A stretch of DNA of 64,000 bases. It comes from Salinispora fenicalii. Lineage in GTDB: Bacteria; Actinomycetota; Actinomycetes; Mycobacteriales; Micromonosporaceae. The notes under the pieces are model-generated. The model made no database searches and was not told the origin of the DNA. It worked only from the letters and a program-made list of their open reading frames with translations. Shown here piece by piece: positions 16,189 through 23,027 of this stretch. The stretch spans positions 373,062-437,061 of the forward strand of contig NZ_KI911471.1 in NCBI RefSeq assembly GCF_000514815.1, read 5' to 3'. Position numbers and translations under genes: made by a program. Each line of letters begins with the position of its first letter. The first letter of the stretch is position 1.

Positions 16189-16259
16189 CCGGATGCTCCG
16201 CAACGGAGCTGACCGGATGCTCGCAACGGAACCGACCGGATGCTCTGCAACGGATAGAG
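16189..16259 (+). repeat. Three tandem 23-24-bp repeats upstream of echA20
   Basis: Units starting CCGGATGCTC and continuing GCAACGGA lie at 16189-16212, 16213-16235 and 16236-16259. They occupy the leader between the echA20 start and the KstR2-like box. They are non-coding in the chosen gene model. Confidence 0.8.
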
Positions 16260-16271
16260 ATACGCCGTGGA

Positions 16272-16285
16272 ACCTAGCGCTTGCT
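16272..16285. promoter_or_regulatory. KstR2-like operator, echA20/aldehyde dehydrogenase region
   Basis: ACCTAGCGCTTGCT matches AnCAAGnnCTTGnT with one mismatch (T for A in the left half). It lies 104 bp from the echA20 start and probably serves the echA20-ipdABC operon. Confidence 0.6.
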
Positions 16286-16376
16286 TGGCAGGAATCTATC
16301 ACGAAGGCCGAGCAGGTATCGATGCCCACCTTGGAACCTGGCAGTGCTCACGGGTTCGGCGTATTCTGCCGAGAAA

Positions 16377-16390
16377 TAGAACAGGTTATA
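16377..16390. promoter_or_regulatory. KstR operator before the aldehyde dehydrogenase
   Basis: TAGAACAGGTTATA is an exact match to TnnAACnnGTTnnA, 23 bp before the ATG at 16414. With the KstR2-like box 91 bp away, this divergent region may respond to both repressors. Confidence 0.78.
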
Positions 16391-16413
16391 CCTGGTCGGC
16401 CGTGGAGGTGGGC

Positions 16414-17922
16414 ATGGTTCTCTCGATCAAGTCACGACGGGACGCGGTAGGACTGACCCGGGGGGAACTGCTCCTCGCGGGTGACTGGCGGTCATCGCGG
16501 GACGACCGTACGTGGGTGCACCTGCATCCGGCGACGGGCGAGGAGGTGGGGGAGTTCGCGGTCGCGGACGCCGCCGACGTGGACACCGCCGTCCGAGCCG
16601 CCCGAACTGCTTTCGACGAGGGGCCCTGGCCCCATAGCCGGGCGAAGGAACGCATTCGGGTGCTGCGGCGGACCGCTGACCTCATCCGTGAGCACGCCGA
16701 CGAACTGCTTGCGCTTCAGGCGCTCGACAACAGCGTTCCGTTGAGCTTTGGTGACACCTATGCGGTGTCGGCCGAGTGCGCGGCCGACATTTTCGATCAC
16801 CACGCCGGCTGGGTCGACAAGCTCAGTGGCGAGACGCTGTCGCCCTACCAAGGGGGTGAGCACATGGTGTTCACCCTGCGTGAGCCGATTGGGGTGGTGG
16901 CAGCGGTCATCCCGTGGAACGCGCCCCTCCTGCTGGCGGCGCAGAAGCTCGCGCCGGCATTGGCCACCGGGTGCACCGTGGTGCTGAAACCATCCGAGTA
17001 CGCCACCTTCGCCGTACTGCGACTGGTGCGGATTCTCGAGGAGGCCGGCGTCCCGCCAGGTGTGCTCAACGTGGTGACCGGGCCCGGGGAGACGACCGGT
17101 GAGGCGCTGGTCACTCACCCGCTGGTAGACAAGATCACCTTCACTGGCAGCCGTGCGGTGGGCCGGCGGATTTTGCATGCGGCGGCGGACAGAATCACCA
17201 GGGTGAGCCTGGAGCTCGGGGGGAAGAGCCCATCGATTGTCTTCGCCGATGCCGACATCTACGCCGCGGCGGCATTGACCATGGGGACAGTCACGGTGGG
17301 ACTGTCGGGCCAGGTCTGTGTGGCCCATACTCGAGCGCTGGTCCAGCGAGAGGTCTATGACGACTTCCTGTCAATCGCCGCCGGTGCGACCGCCCTGGTG
17401 CACTACGGAGATCCCTTCGACGCCGAGACCACCGCCTCACCGCTGATCAACGCGCGGCAGCTGGACCGCGTGCTCGGCTATGTCGGGAAGGGGCAGGCGG
17501 AGGGGGCCCGCCTGGTCTGCGGCGGTGAGCGGGTTGGCGGGGAGCTGGCTGCTGGTAACTTTGTGACGCCGGCGCTCTTCGCCGACGTGGCCGGCGACAT
17601 GACCATCGCCCGGGAGGAGATCTTCGGCCCGGTGCTCGGGGTGACGCCGTTCACCGACGAGCAAGAGGCGGTACGCCTGGCGAATGACACCGAGTACGGA
17701 CTCGCTGCCACGGTATGGACTAGCGATGTGAAGCGGGCCATGCGTCTGACTCGAGCCGTGCGGGCGGGCACCGTCGGCGTCAACGGCTACCAGGTAGAGC
17801 CCCATGCGGCCTTTGGCGGATTCGGCCAGTCCGGTCTCGGGCGGGAGGGCGGCCGCGGCTCGGCGGAGTCATTCACCGAGGTGAAGACGGTCCTACTCCC
17901 CACCACGGATGAGCTTATGTAG
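16414..17922 (+). CDS. NAD-dependent aldehyde dehydrogenase, KstR-box associated
   Basis: 502 residues from ATG 16414 with GGAGG 7 bp upstream; an open frame extends further left but lacks a ribosome site. ALDH superfamily signatures are VIPWNAPLLLAAQKLAPALATG, LKPSEYA, the glutamate motif SLELGGKSP and the cysteine nucleophile in LSGQVCVAHTR. EEIFGPVLGVTPF and the C-terminal FGQSGLGREGG are also present. The substrate is unknown. The exact KstR box suggests a sterol-derived aldehyde, for example the C26 aldehyde or one released by side-chain cleavage. An alcohol dehydrogenase with its own KstR box lies 2 kb away. Confidence 0.88.
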   Translation: MVLSIKSRRDAVGLTRGELLLAGDWRSSRDDRTWVHLHPATGEEVGEFAVADAADVDTAVRAARTAFDEGPWPHSRAKERIRVLRRTADLIREHADELLALQALDNSVPLSFGDTYAVSAECAADIFDHHAGWVDKLSGETLSPYQGGEHMVFTLREPIGVVAAVIPWNAPLLLAAQKLAPALATGCTVVLKPSEYATFAVLRLVRILEEAGVPPGVLNVVTGPGETTGEALVTHPLVDKITFTGSRAVGRRILHAAADRITRVSLELGGKSPSIVFADADIYAAAALTMGTVTVGLSGQVCVAHTRALVQREVYDDFLSIAAGATALVHYGDPFDAETTASPLINARQLDRVLGYVGKGQAEGARLVCGGERVGGELAAGNFVTPALFADVAGDMTIAREEIFGPVLGVTPFTDEQEAVRLANDTEYGLAATVWTSDVKRAMRLTRAVRAGTVGVNGYQVEPHAAFGGFGQSGLGREGGRGSAESFTEVKTVLLPTTDELM

Positions 17923-17934
17923 GTGGCGGGTCGT

Positions 17935-17970
17935 CGTCGCCGACCGGGCGGAGTGTCCTGGTCGGCGACG
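17935..17970. terminator. Hairpin between aldehyde dehydrogenase and SDR
   Basis: CGTCGCCGACC (17935-17945) pairs perfectly with GGTCGGCGACG (17960-17970) across a 14-base loop, between two convergent genes. Confidence 0.7.
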
Positions 17971-18088
17971 GGCGGCCGCCGCAGACCTGGCGTCCGGCGG
18001 CCAGCGGCGGGTTGCGGTGCCCGGTGCCCGGCGGCGTCCGCGGCGGCGACCGTCGGTCTGCCGCCGCCGTGACCTCACCCGGGACTGG

Positions 18089-19015
18089 CTACCGGCTCTC
18101 GCCGAACGTGGTCGCAGCCAGCGGCAAGGTGGCCTCGCAGGCGAATCCGGCTCCGGAGGCCTGCTCGCCGAAGAGGGGTCCCAGGGCGTCGTGTAGGGCG
18201 GTAGGCGACCAGGACTCACCATCGGTGTGGAAACTTGCGCGCACGGTGGGTGGGGCCAGCACCGCGGCCACACCACCATGGATCACGAAGACCTCGCCGT
18301 TGATCGGATCGCCGGCCGGACTGGCGAGGTACCGCACGAGCGGTGCGACGTGCGTTGGGGACAATGGATCGGTCGTCTCCTCCGGGGAGGGTCCCATGAG
18401 CTCGCTGGTCATTGCCGTGCGCGCGCGGGGGCAGATGGCATTGGCCCGGACGCCGTACCGGGCGCAGCTCCGCGCGGTCGCGACGGTGAGCGCCACGACG
18501 CCGGCTTTCGCGGCGGCGTAGTTTGGCTGGCCGGGTGAGCCGAGCAGAAACGCCTCCGAGGAGGTGTTGATGATTCGGCCGTACACGGGGGCGCCGAGCG
18601 CCTTGCTGCGGTTGCGCCAGTAGGCGGTGGCGAAGCGGGTGGTGATGAAGTGACCCCGCAGGTGCACCCGCAGGACGAGGTCCCACTCCTGCGCCGACAT
18701 CGTGAAGACCATCCGGTCGCGGAGGACGCCGGCATTGTTGACCAGGATGTCCAGTTGGCCGTATCTGTCCAGGGCCGCGCCCAGAAGGGACTCACCGGTC
18801 GACCAGTCGCCGATGTCGCCCGGGCACACCGTCGCCTCGCCGCCCGCCGCCGCGATCTCGGCAGCCACCGCCGTGATGGCGTCGCCGGGAAGGTCGTTGA
18901 GGATGAGCCGGGCCCCATTCGCGGCCAGTTCGAGGGCTTCCGCGCGCCCCAAGCCGTTTCCCGCCCCGGTCACGATCGCGACCGCGCCATCCAGTGTGAA
19001 CTGCTGATCTGTCAT
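18089..19015 (-). CDS. Hsd4A-like short-chain dehydrogenase (17-beta-HSD/3-hydroxyacyl-CoA type)
   Basis: 308 residues from ATG 19015 (GGGAG upstream). Classical SDR motifs: TGAGNGLGRAEALELA, NNAGVLRDRMVF, the catalytic NTSSEAFLLGS and NYAAAKAG. The C-terminal extension after the SDR core, with DPLSPTHVAPLVRYLASP and GESWSPTALHDAL, resembles Rv3502c (Hsd4A). Hsd4A has 17-beta-hydroxysteroid dehydrogenase and steroid 3-hydroxyacyl-CoA dehydrogenase activity. Rv3548c is a related alternative. It is transcribed leftward 74 bp after kstR2, with a KstR2-like box in the gap. It could supply the beta-hydroxyacyl step between FadE26/27 and FadA5. Confidence 0.82.
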   Translation of the reverse strand: MTDQQFTLDGAVAIVTGAGNGLGRAEALELAANGARLILNDLPGDAITAVAAEIAAAGGEATVCPGDIGDWSTGESLLGAALDRYGQLDILVNNAGVLRDRMVFTMSAQEWDLVLRVHLRGHFITTRFATAYWRNRSKALGAPVYGRIINTSSEAFLLGSPGQPNYAAAKAGVVALTVATARSCARYGVRANAICPRARTAMTSELMGPSPEETTDPLSPTHVAPLVRYLASPAGDPINGEVFVIHGGVAAVLAPPTVRASFHTDGESWSPTALHDALGPLFGEQASGAGFACEATLPLAATTFGESR

Positions 19016-19065
19016 TGGTGCTCCCTCGTCCGCGGGCAGTCGTAGCTCCGCCGGGCACATCGGTG

Positions 19066-19079
19066 ACCAATCGCTTGCT
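19066..19079. promoter_or_regulatory. KstR2-like operator before the Hsd4A-like gene
   Basis: ACCAATCGCTTGCT matches AnCAAGnnCTTGnT with one mismatch and extends to CCAATCGCTTGCTTGG, a broader dyad. It lies between kstR2 and the SDR gene. Confidence 0.62.
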
Positions 19080-19089
19080 TGGTAGCGTA

Positions 19090-19764
19090 TCAGCTTCTCG
19101 TCGGCTTCGCCCGAGGCGAGCGAGTCGCCCGTGACCCCCCAGCTGACCTGCTGTCCGGGGCGAGAATGCCATCGAAGATCAGGCGAAGGACCGCGTCAGC
19201 GATCTGTTCGGCATCCCAGCCGTTACTGCCGTTCTGTCCCCACCGGGTCGGTATCCACAACACGTCCCGCAGTAGTCGGTAGGTCAGTTTGGCGTCCAGA
19301 TCGGAGCGAAAGAGCCCGCGCTGCTTTCCCCGCTCCAACTGGTCGACCCAGAGGTGCTCGATCTCCCGGGTGGCGGTGCGCAGATAGTCGAAGCGGGGTA
19401 CCGCGCGGAAGTGGTTCCAGTCGTTCTGCAGCATGGTCAGGGCGGCGCGATGCCGGGCCAGCGTCGCCGCGCTAGAGCGTACGAACTGCTCGATCGTGCG
19501 GCGTGGGTCGTCCGTGTCCGCAGCCGCCTCGCGATATCCGGTAAGCACCTCGTTGAGGAAGCCGGAGAGGATTTCGTCCCCGATCGACTCCTTGGAGTCG
19601 AAGTGGTGGTAGAGGCTGCCGGAGAGGATGCCGGCCGCATCGGCGATCTCACGCACGGTGGTGGCTCGGAACCCCTTCTCGGCGAACAGTTCTCCGGCGA
19701 GGCGTACGAGATGGGTGCGACGCTCCGACGGCAGGCTCGCGCTACTGGCTTTCTTTGTGGTCAC
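19090..19764 (-). CDS. kstR2: TetR-family repressor KstR2
   Basis: 224 residues starting at GTG 19764. The N-terminal DNA-binding domain (LFAEKGFRATTVREIADAAGILSGSLYHHFDSKE) is almost identical to M. tuberculosis KstR2 (Rv3557c) and clearly less like KstR. WVDQLERGKQRGLFRSDLD and the LLRDVLWIPTRW region also correspond. KstR2 is released by HIP-CoA and represses ring C/D genes; three matching boxes occur in this window. The C-terminus has a Ser/Arg-rich tail longer than the mycobacterial protein. It is divergent from the alcohol dehydrogenase at 19864. Confidence 0.93.
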   Translation of the reverse strand: MTTKKASSASLPSERRTHLVRLAGELFAEKGFRATTVREIADAAGILSGSLYHHFDSKESIGDEILSGFLNEVLTGYREAAADTDDPRRTIEQFVRSSAATLARHRAALTMLQNDWNHFRAVPRFDYLRTATREIEHLWVDQLERGKQRGLFRSDLDAKLTYRLLRDVLWIPTRWGQNGSNGWDAEQIADAVLRLIFDGILAPDSRSAGGSRATRSPRAKPTRS

Positions 19765-19832
19765 GGTCGAATTATGCCGGTCGCCCCGGCCGCACCCCAG
19801 CTGCTTGCCCGGGCCCTTGTCGACCCCTAGGC

Positions 19833-19846
19833 TAGAACAGGTTTCA
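19833..19846. promoter_or_regulatory. KstR operator before the alcohol dehydrogenase
   Basis: TAGAACAGGTTTCA matches TnnAACnnGTTnnA exactly, 17 bp before the GTG start at 19864 and 68 bp before the divergent kstR2 start. Confidence 0.75.
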
Positions 19847-19863
19847 CTTTCGGAGGTGATCTC

Positions 19864-20955
19864 GTGCGGGCGGCGATCTTTTACACAGCGGGTGACGACA
19901 AGGCCGAGATTCGCGATGACGTGACGGTGATCGGGCCGGGTGCGGGGGAGGTCCGGATTCGGGTTCGAGCGGCCGGGGTGTGCCACTCCGATCGCTCAAC
20001 ACGCGATGGGGTGCTGCCGCACCCGATGCCCGTGGTGCTGGGGCACGAGGCAGCCGGCGATGTCGTCGCGGTCGGCGATGGCGTGGACGACCTGGCCGAG
20101 GGGGAGCGCGTGGTGGTCAACTGGCTACCGGCGTGTGGGTCCTGCCCCTCCTGCGCGCGGGGGGAGTCCTACCTGTGCTTGACCAACGTGCTGGCCGGCT
20201 ATGCCCAGCCGCGGTTCCTGGTCGGCGAGACTCCGGTCTTCGCGATGGCCGGGTGTGGCGCCTTCGCCGAAGAGATCGTGATTCCCCGTGCCGGCGCCGT
20301 GAAGGTGGCCCCCGATGTGCCGTACGAGGTGGCCGCGCTGGTCGGCTGTGGCGTGATGACCGGCGTCGGTGCTGTGATCAATACCGCCCGGGTCGAGCCG
20401 GGTGCCGCGGTCGCGGTGATCGGGTGCGGCGGCGTGGGTATTGCCGCGATTCAGGGAGCGCGGCTCGCCGGCGCCGCCGTCATTGTCGCGGTCGACACGG
20501 TCGAGGCCAAGCAGCAGACCGCGCTGCGCTTCGGGGCAACCCACGGGTGCGGCCCGGAGGCTCTGGGTGAGTTGTCAGCTCAGCTCACCGATGGTGAGGG
20601 CTTCGACACCGTCTTCGACGTGGTGGCTGTGCCGCAGACGCTGCGGGCGGCGTGGACTGCGGCACGTCGGGGCGGGACGGTGGTGGTCGTGGGTGCCGGT
20701 CGCTCCGACCAGCAGGTCACGTTCAGCCCCTTCGAGCTGTTGTTCGAGGGGAAGAGCATTACGTCCTCGCTCTACGGTGCGTCGCAGGCGCCGCGAGATT
20801 TTGACCGGATGTTTGACCTCTGGCGGGCCGGCCGACTCGATCTGAGTGAGATGATCACGCACCGCCTGCGGCTGGAGGAGATCGGGGACGCCCTCGCCGC
20901 TCTCGGTCGCGGCGACGTGATTCGGCAGGTCATCTGTTACGACGGCGCCAGCTGA
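19864..20955 (+). CDS. Zinc-dependent MDR alcohol dehydrogenase, KstR-box associated
   Basis: 363 residues from GTG 19864 behind CGGAGGTGAT. It has the catalytic zinc site CHSD, GHEAAGDV, and a structural zinc-type cysteine cluster (ACGSCPSCARGESYLC). The Rossmann motif is GCGGVGIAAIQGARLAGA. It is close to the class III/mycothiol-type NAD alcohol dehydrogenases of actinomycetes. The exact KstR box argues for a sterol-linked substrate, perhaps the 26-hydroxy intermediate from CYP125. Its pairing with the KstR-box aldehyde dehydrogenase is suggestive but unproven. Confidence 0.87.
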   Translation: MRAAIFYTAGDDKAEIRDDVTVIGPGAGEVRIRVRAAGVCHSDRSTRDGVLPHPMPVVLGHEAAGDVVAVGDGVDDLAEGERVVVNWLPACGSCPSCARGESYLCLTNVLAGYAQPRFLVGETPVFAMAGCGAFAEEIVIPRAGAVKVAPDVPYEVAALVGCGVMTGVGAVINTARVEPGAAVAVIGCGGVGIAAIQGARLAGAAVIVAVDTVEAKQQTALRFGATHGCGPEALGELSAQLTDGEGFDTVFDVVAVPQTLRAAWTAARRGGTVVVVGAGRSDQQVTFSPFELLFEGKSITSSLYGASQAPRDFDRMFDLWRAGRLDLSEMITHRLRLEEIGDALAALGRGDVIRQVICYDGAS

Positions 20956-20996
20956 CCCGCCGATCTGGATTGACCCGGCGATTCCGGTGGCCCACC

Positions 20997-21026
20997 ACCT
21001 GACTGCGGCGCGGGCCGCAGTCAGGT
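20997..21026. terminator. Hairpin between alcohol dehydrogenase and LLM oxidoreductase
   Basis: ACCTGACTGCGGC (20997-21009) pairs perfectly with GCCGCAGTCAGGT (21014-21026), 13 bp with a 4-base loop, between convergent genes. Confidence 0.8.
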
Positions 21027-21063
21027 GCGCCAACCAGGGTCGGGCGATCGGCTGGACGGGTGC

Positions 21064-22089
21064 TCAGCCCACCACTTCGACGATCTGGCGTAGCTGCTGG
21101 GCGTTGCCCTGAACGAGCAGCGTGGTGACCACGGTCTCGCGCCATCGTTGCAGTTCATCGCGGACCTTGGCGACCGGGCCGATCAGGGCGATGTCCTCCA
21201 CCAGCGCGGTCGGCACGGCGGCGACGGCCCGCTTCTTGTCGCCCGCCAGGTACGCCTCGGTGATGACGTCGCACTCTTTTTCGTAGCCGAGGCGGGCGAA
21301 GACATCCCGGTGGAAGTTGACTGACTTGGCTCCCATGCCGCCCACGTAGAGCGCGACGAAGGGTCGGAGCCGGTCCGCCGCCCGCTCGATGTCGTCGTGG
21401 ACGACGATCGGTACGGTCGCGGCGACCTCGAAGTTGTCCAGGTCGTGGCGGGCGCCAGGGCGGGCGAAGCCCTCGGCCAGCGCGGCCCGATAGAAGCTGT
21501 CCGCCTTGGGGGAGAAGAATATCGGTAGCCAGCCATCGGCGATCTCGGCGGCCAAGGCTACGTTCTTCGGCCCCTCGGCACCGAGGAAGATCGGAATGTC
21601 GGCGCGCAGCGGGTGAACGGTGGACTTCAGCGGCTTACCGAGGCCGGTGCCGCCGCGATGCGGCAGTTGGAAGAAGTCGCCGTCGTGTGTGACCGGCCCG
21701 GACCGGGCGAGGACGGCACGGATGATCTCGATGTACTCCCGGGTGCGGGCCAGCGGTCGCGGGTACGGCTGGCCGTACCACCCCTCCACGACCTGCGGGC
21801 CGGAGACGCCGAGCCCGAGGACGAACCGGCCGCCGGAGAGGTGATCGAGGGTGAGCGCGGCCATCGCCGCGGCCGTCGGAGTGCGGGCCGACATCTGCAT
21901 GATGTTGGTGCCCAGGCGGACGTTGGAGGTGCTCGCTCCCCACCAGGCGAGTGGGGTCAGGCAATCCGATCCGTATGCCTCGGCGGCCCAGATGGAGTCG
22001 AAGCCGAGCCGGTCGGCTTCGGCGATGGCCGCCGTGACGCCCTCGGGTGGCCCGGAGGACCAGTAGCCGGTCGTGTAGCCAAGCTTCAT
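21064..22089 (-). CDS. F420-dependent LLM-class oxidoreductase (Rv3520c-like)
   Basis: 341 residues from ATG 22089 (GGAAGGA upstream). It is a luciferase-like TIM-barrel protein; MAALTLDHLSGGRFVLGLGVSGPQVVEGWYGQ and LGAEGPKNVALAAEI.DGWLPI-type segments closely resemble Rv3520c, a coenzyme F420-type oxidoreductase in the mycobacterial KstR regulon whose reaction is unknown. Its place at the edge of the steroid island fits that link. I see no KstR or KstR2 box upstream; the divergent promoter it shares with the PadR gene has a different dyad. Confidence 0.87.
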   Translation of the reverse strand: MKLGYTTGYWSSGPPEGVTAAIAEADRLGFDSIWAAEAYGSDCLTPLAWWGASTSNVRLGTNIMQMSARTPTAAAMAALTLDHLSGGRFVLGLGVSGPQVVEGWYGQPYPRPLARTREYIEIIRAVLARSGPVTHDGDFFQLPHRGGTGLGKPLKSTVHPLRADIPIFLGAEGPKNVALAAEIADGWLPIFFSPKADSFYRAALAEGFARPGARHDLDNFEVAATVPIVVHDDIERAADRLRPFVALYVGGMGAKSVNFHRDVFARLGYEKECDVITEAYLAGDKKRAVAAVPTALVEDIALIGPVAKVRDELQRWRETVVTTLLVQGNAQQLRQIVEVVG

Positions 22090-22231
22090 GGGGTGTCCTT
22101 CCAGGTCCCCGGGGGTCCCGGGCGCGGGAGAAGCCGGTGGAGCCGCCTCGTTCCGCGTGGTGACGGTGGGCAGGGTGCCGGTGGCCAGGATCAACGGTCA
22201 GGAGGACTGCCACCGGTAGTCCTCAACAGGA

Positions 22232-22251
22232 ATAGTCATATCATTGAGTAT
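22232..22251. promoter_or_regulatory. Candidate PadR operator
   Basis: ATAGTCA-N6-TGAGTAT is an inverted repeat with one mismatch in seven, in the divergent gap between the LLM oxidoreductase and the PadR gene. Autoregulation by PadR proteins from such sites is common, so this is a reasonable but untested operator. Confidence 0.45.
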
Positions 22252-22325
22252 GGTTCGGGGGAAGGGCCGGCGACGCGGTGCCGGCCCGCCGAACTCCGTC
22301 CTCACCCGGAGTGGGAGGTGTGACC

Positions 22326-22889
22326 ATGGCACTGCGGCACGCGGTGTTGGCGGTGCTGCTCGATGGGGAGTACAGCGGCTATCAGCTGGCCAAAATTTTC
22401 GACGTTTCCTGCTCCAACTTCTGGTACGCGGTACCCCAGCAGCTCTACGCCGAGTTGACCAAGCTGGAACGGGCGGGGCTCATCGCCGGTCGCCAGGTCA
22501 TCCAGCACGACCGCCCCAACAAGCGGCTGTTCACGGTCACCCCCGCCGGCCTCGCCGAACTGGCCGCCTTCGCCGCCGTGCCGTCGAAGCCGTCGTCGAT
22601 CCGGGAGGACCTGCTCGTCATGGTCCAGGCCGTAGACCGGCTCGATCCGGCACCGGTCATCGCTCAGCTCGAAGAGCGGGCGGTCATCGCCGCCGCCAAA
22701 GTGGAACTCTTCGACCGGATGCTTCGGCAGCTGCGCGGTGACCTGACCGAGGAGACGTTCCTGCGCGAGAGCGACCGGATCGGGCCGTACCTCACCTGCC
22801 TGCGGGGGCGTGGCTTCGAGCAGGAGAATCGCGAATGGTGCGAGCGGGTGGCGGCCCTGCTCCGCGCTCGCGCGCCAGTGTCCAGCTGA
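22326..22889 (+). CDS. PadR-family transcriptional regulator
   Basis: 187 residues from ATG 22326 behind GTGGGAGGTGTG. The winged-helix N-terminus (MALRHAVLAVLLDGEYSGYQLAKIFD, then QQLYAELTKLERAGLI and LFTVTPAGLAEL) is typical of PadR. The C-terminal helical part fits the Vir_C-like dimerisation domain. It is divergent from the F420-type oxidoreductase and likely controls it or itself. The ligand is unknown. Confidence 0.88.
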   Translation: MALRHAVLAVLLDGEYSGYQLAKIFDVSCSNFWYAVPQQLYAELTKLERAGLIAGRQVIQHDRPNKRLFTVTPAGLAELAAFAAVPSKPSSIREDLLVMVQAVDRLDPAPVIAQLEERAVIAAAKVELFDRMLRQLRGDLTEETFLRESDRIGPYLTCLRGRGFEQENREWCERVAALLRARAPVSS

Positions 22890-23027
22890 CCCGCCAGCGC
22901 CGGGTTGCTCTTCCACGGCCCAGCCGCCAGCGCGGGGCCAGGACCTTGCTGATCCGGTCAGCCCACGCCGGGCGGTATTCGACCAAGCCGGCGTGCCGGG
23001 GCGGCGCGTCGTGGAATGGTGAGAGCC

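Noticed and set aside
19090..19764. Calling the TetR protein KstR
   Set aside because: Its DNA-binding domain matches KstR2 almost residue for residue, and its neighbour is a KstR2-box gene.
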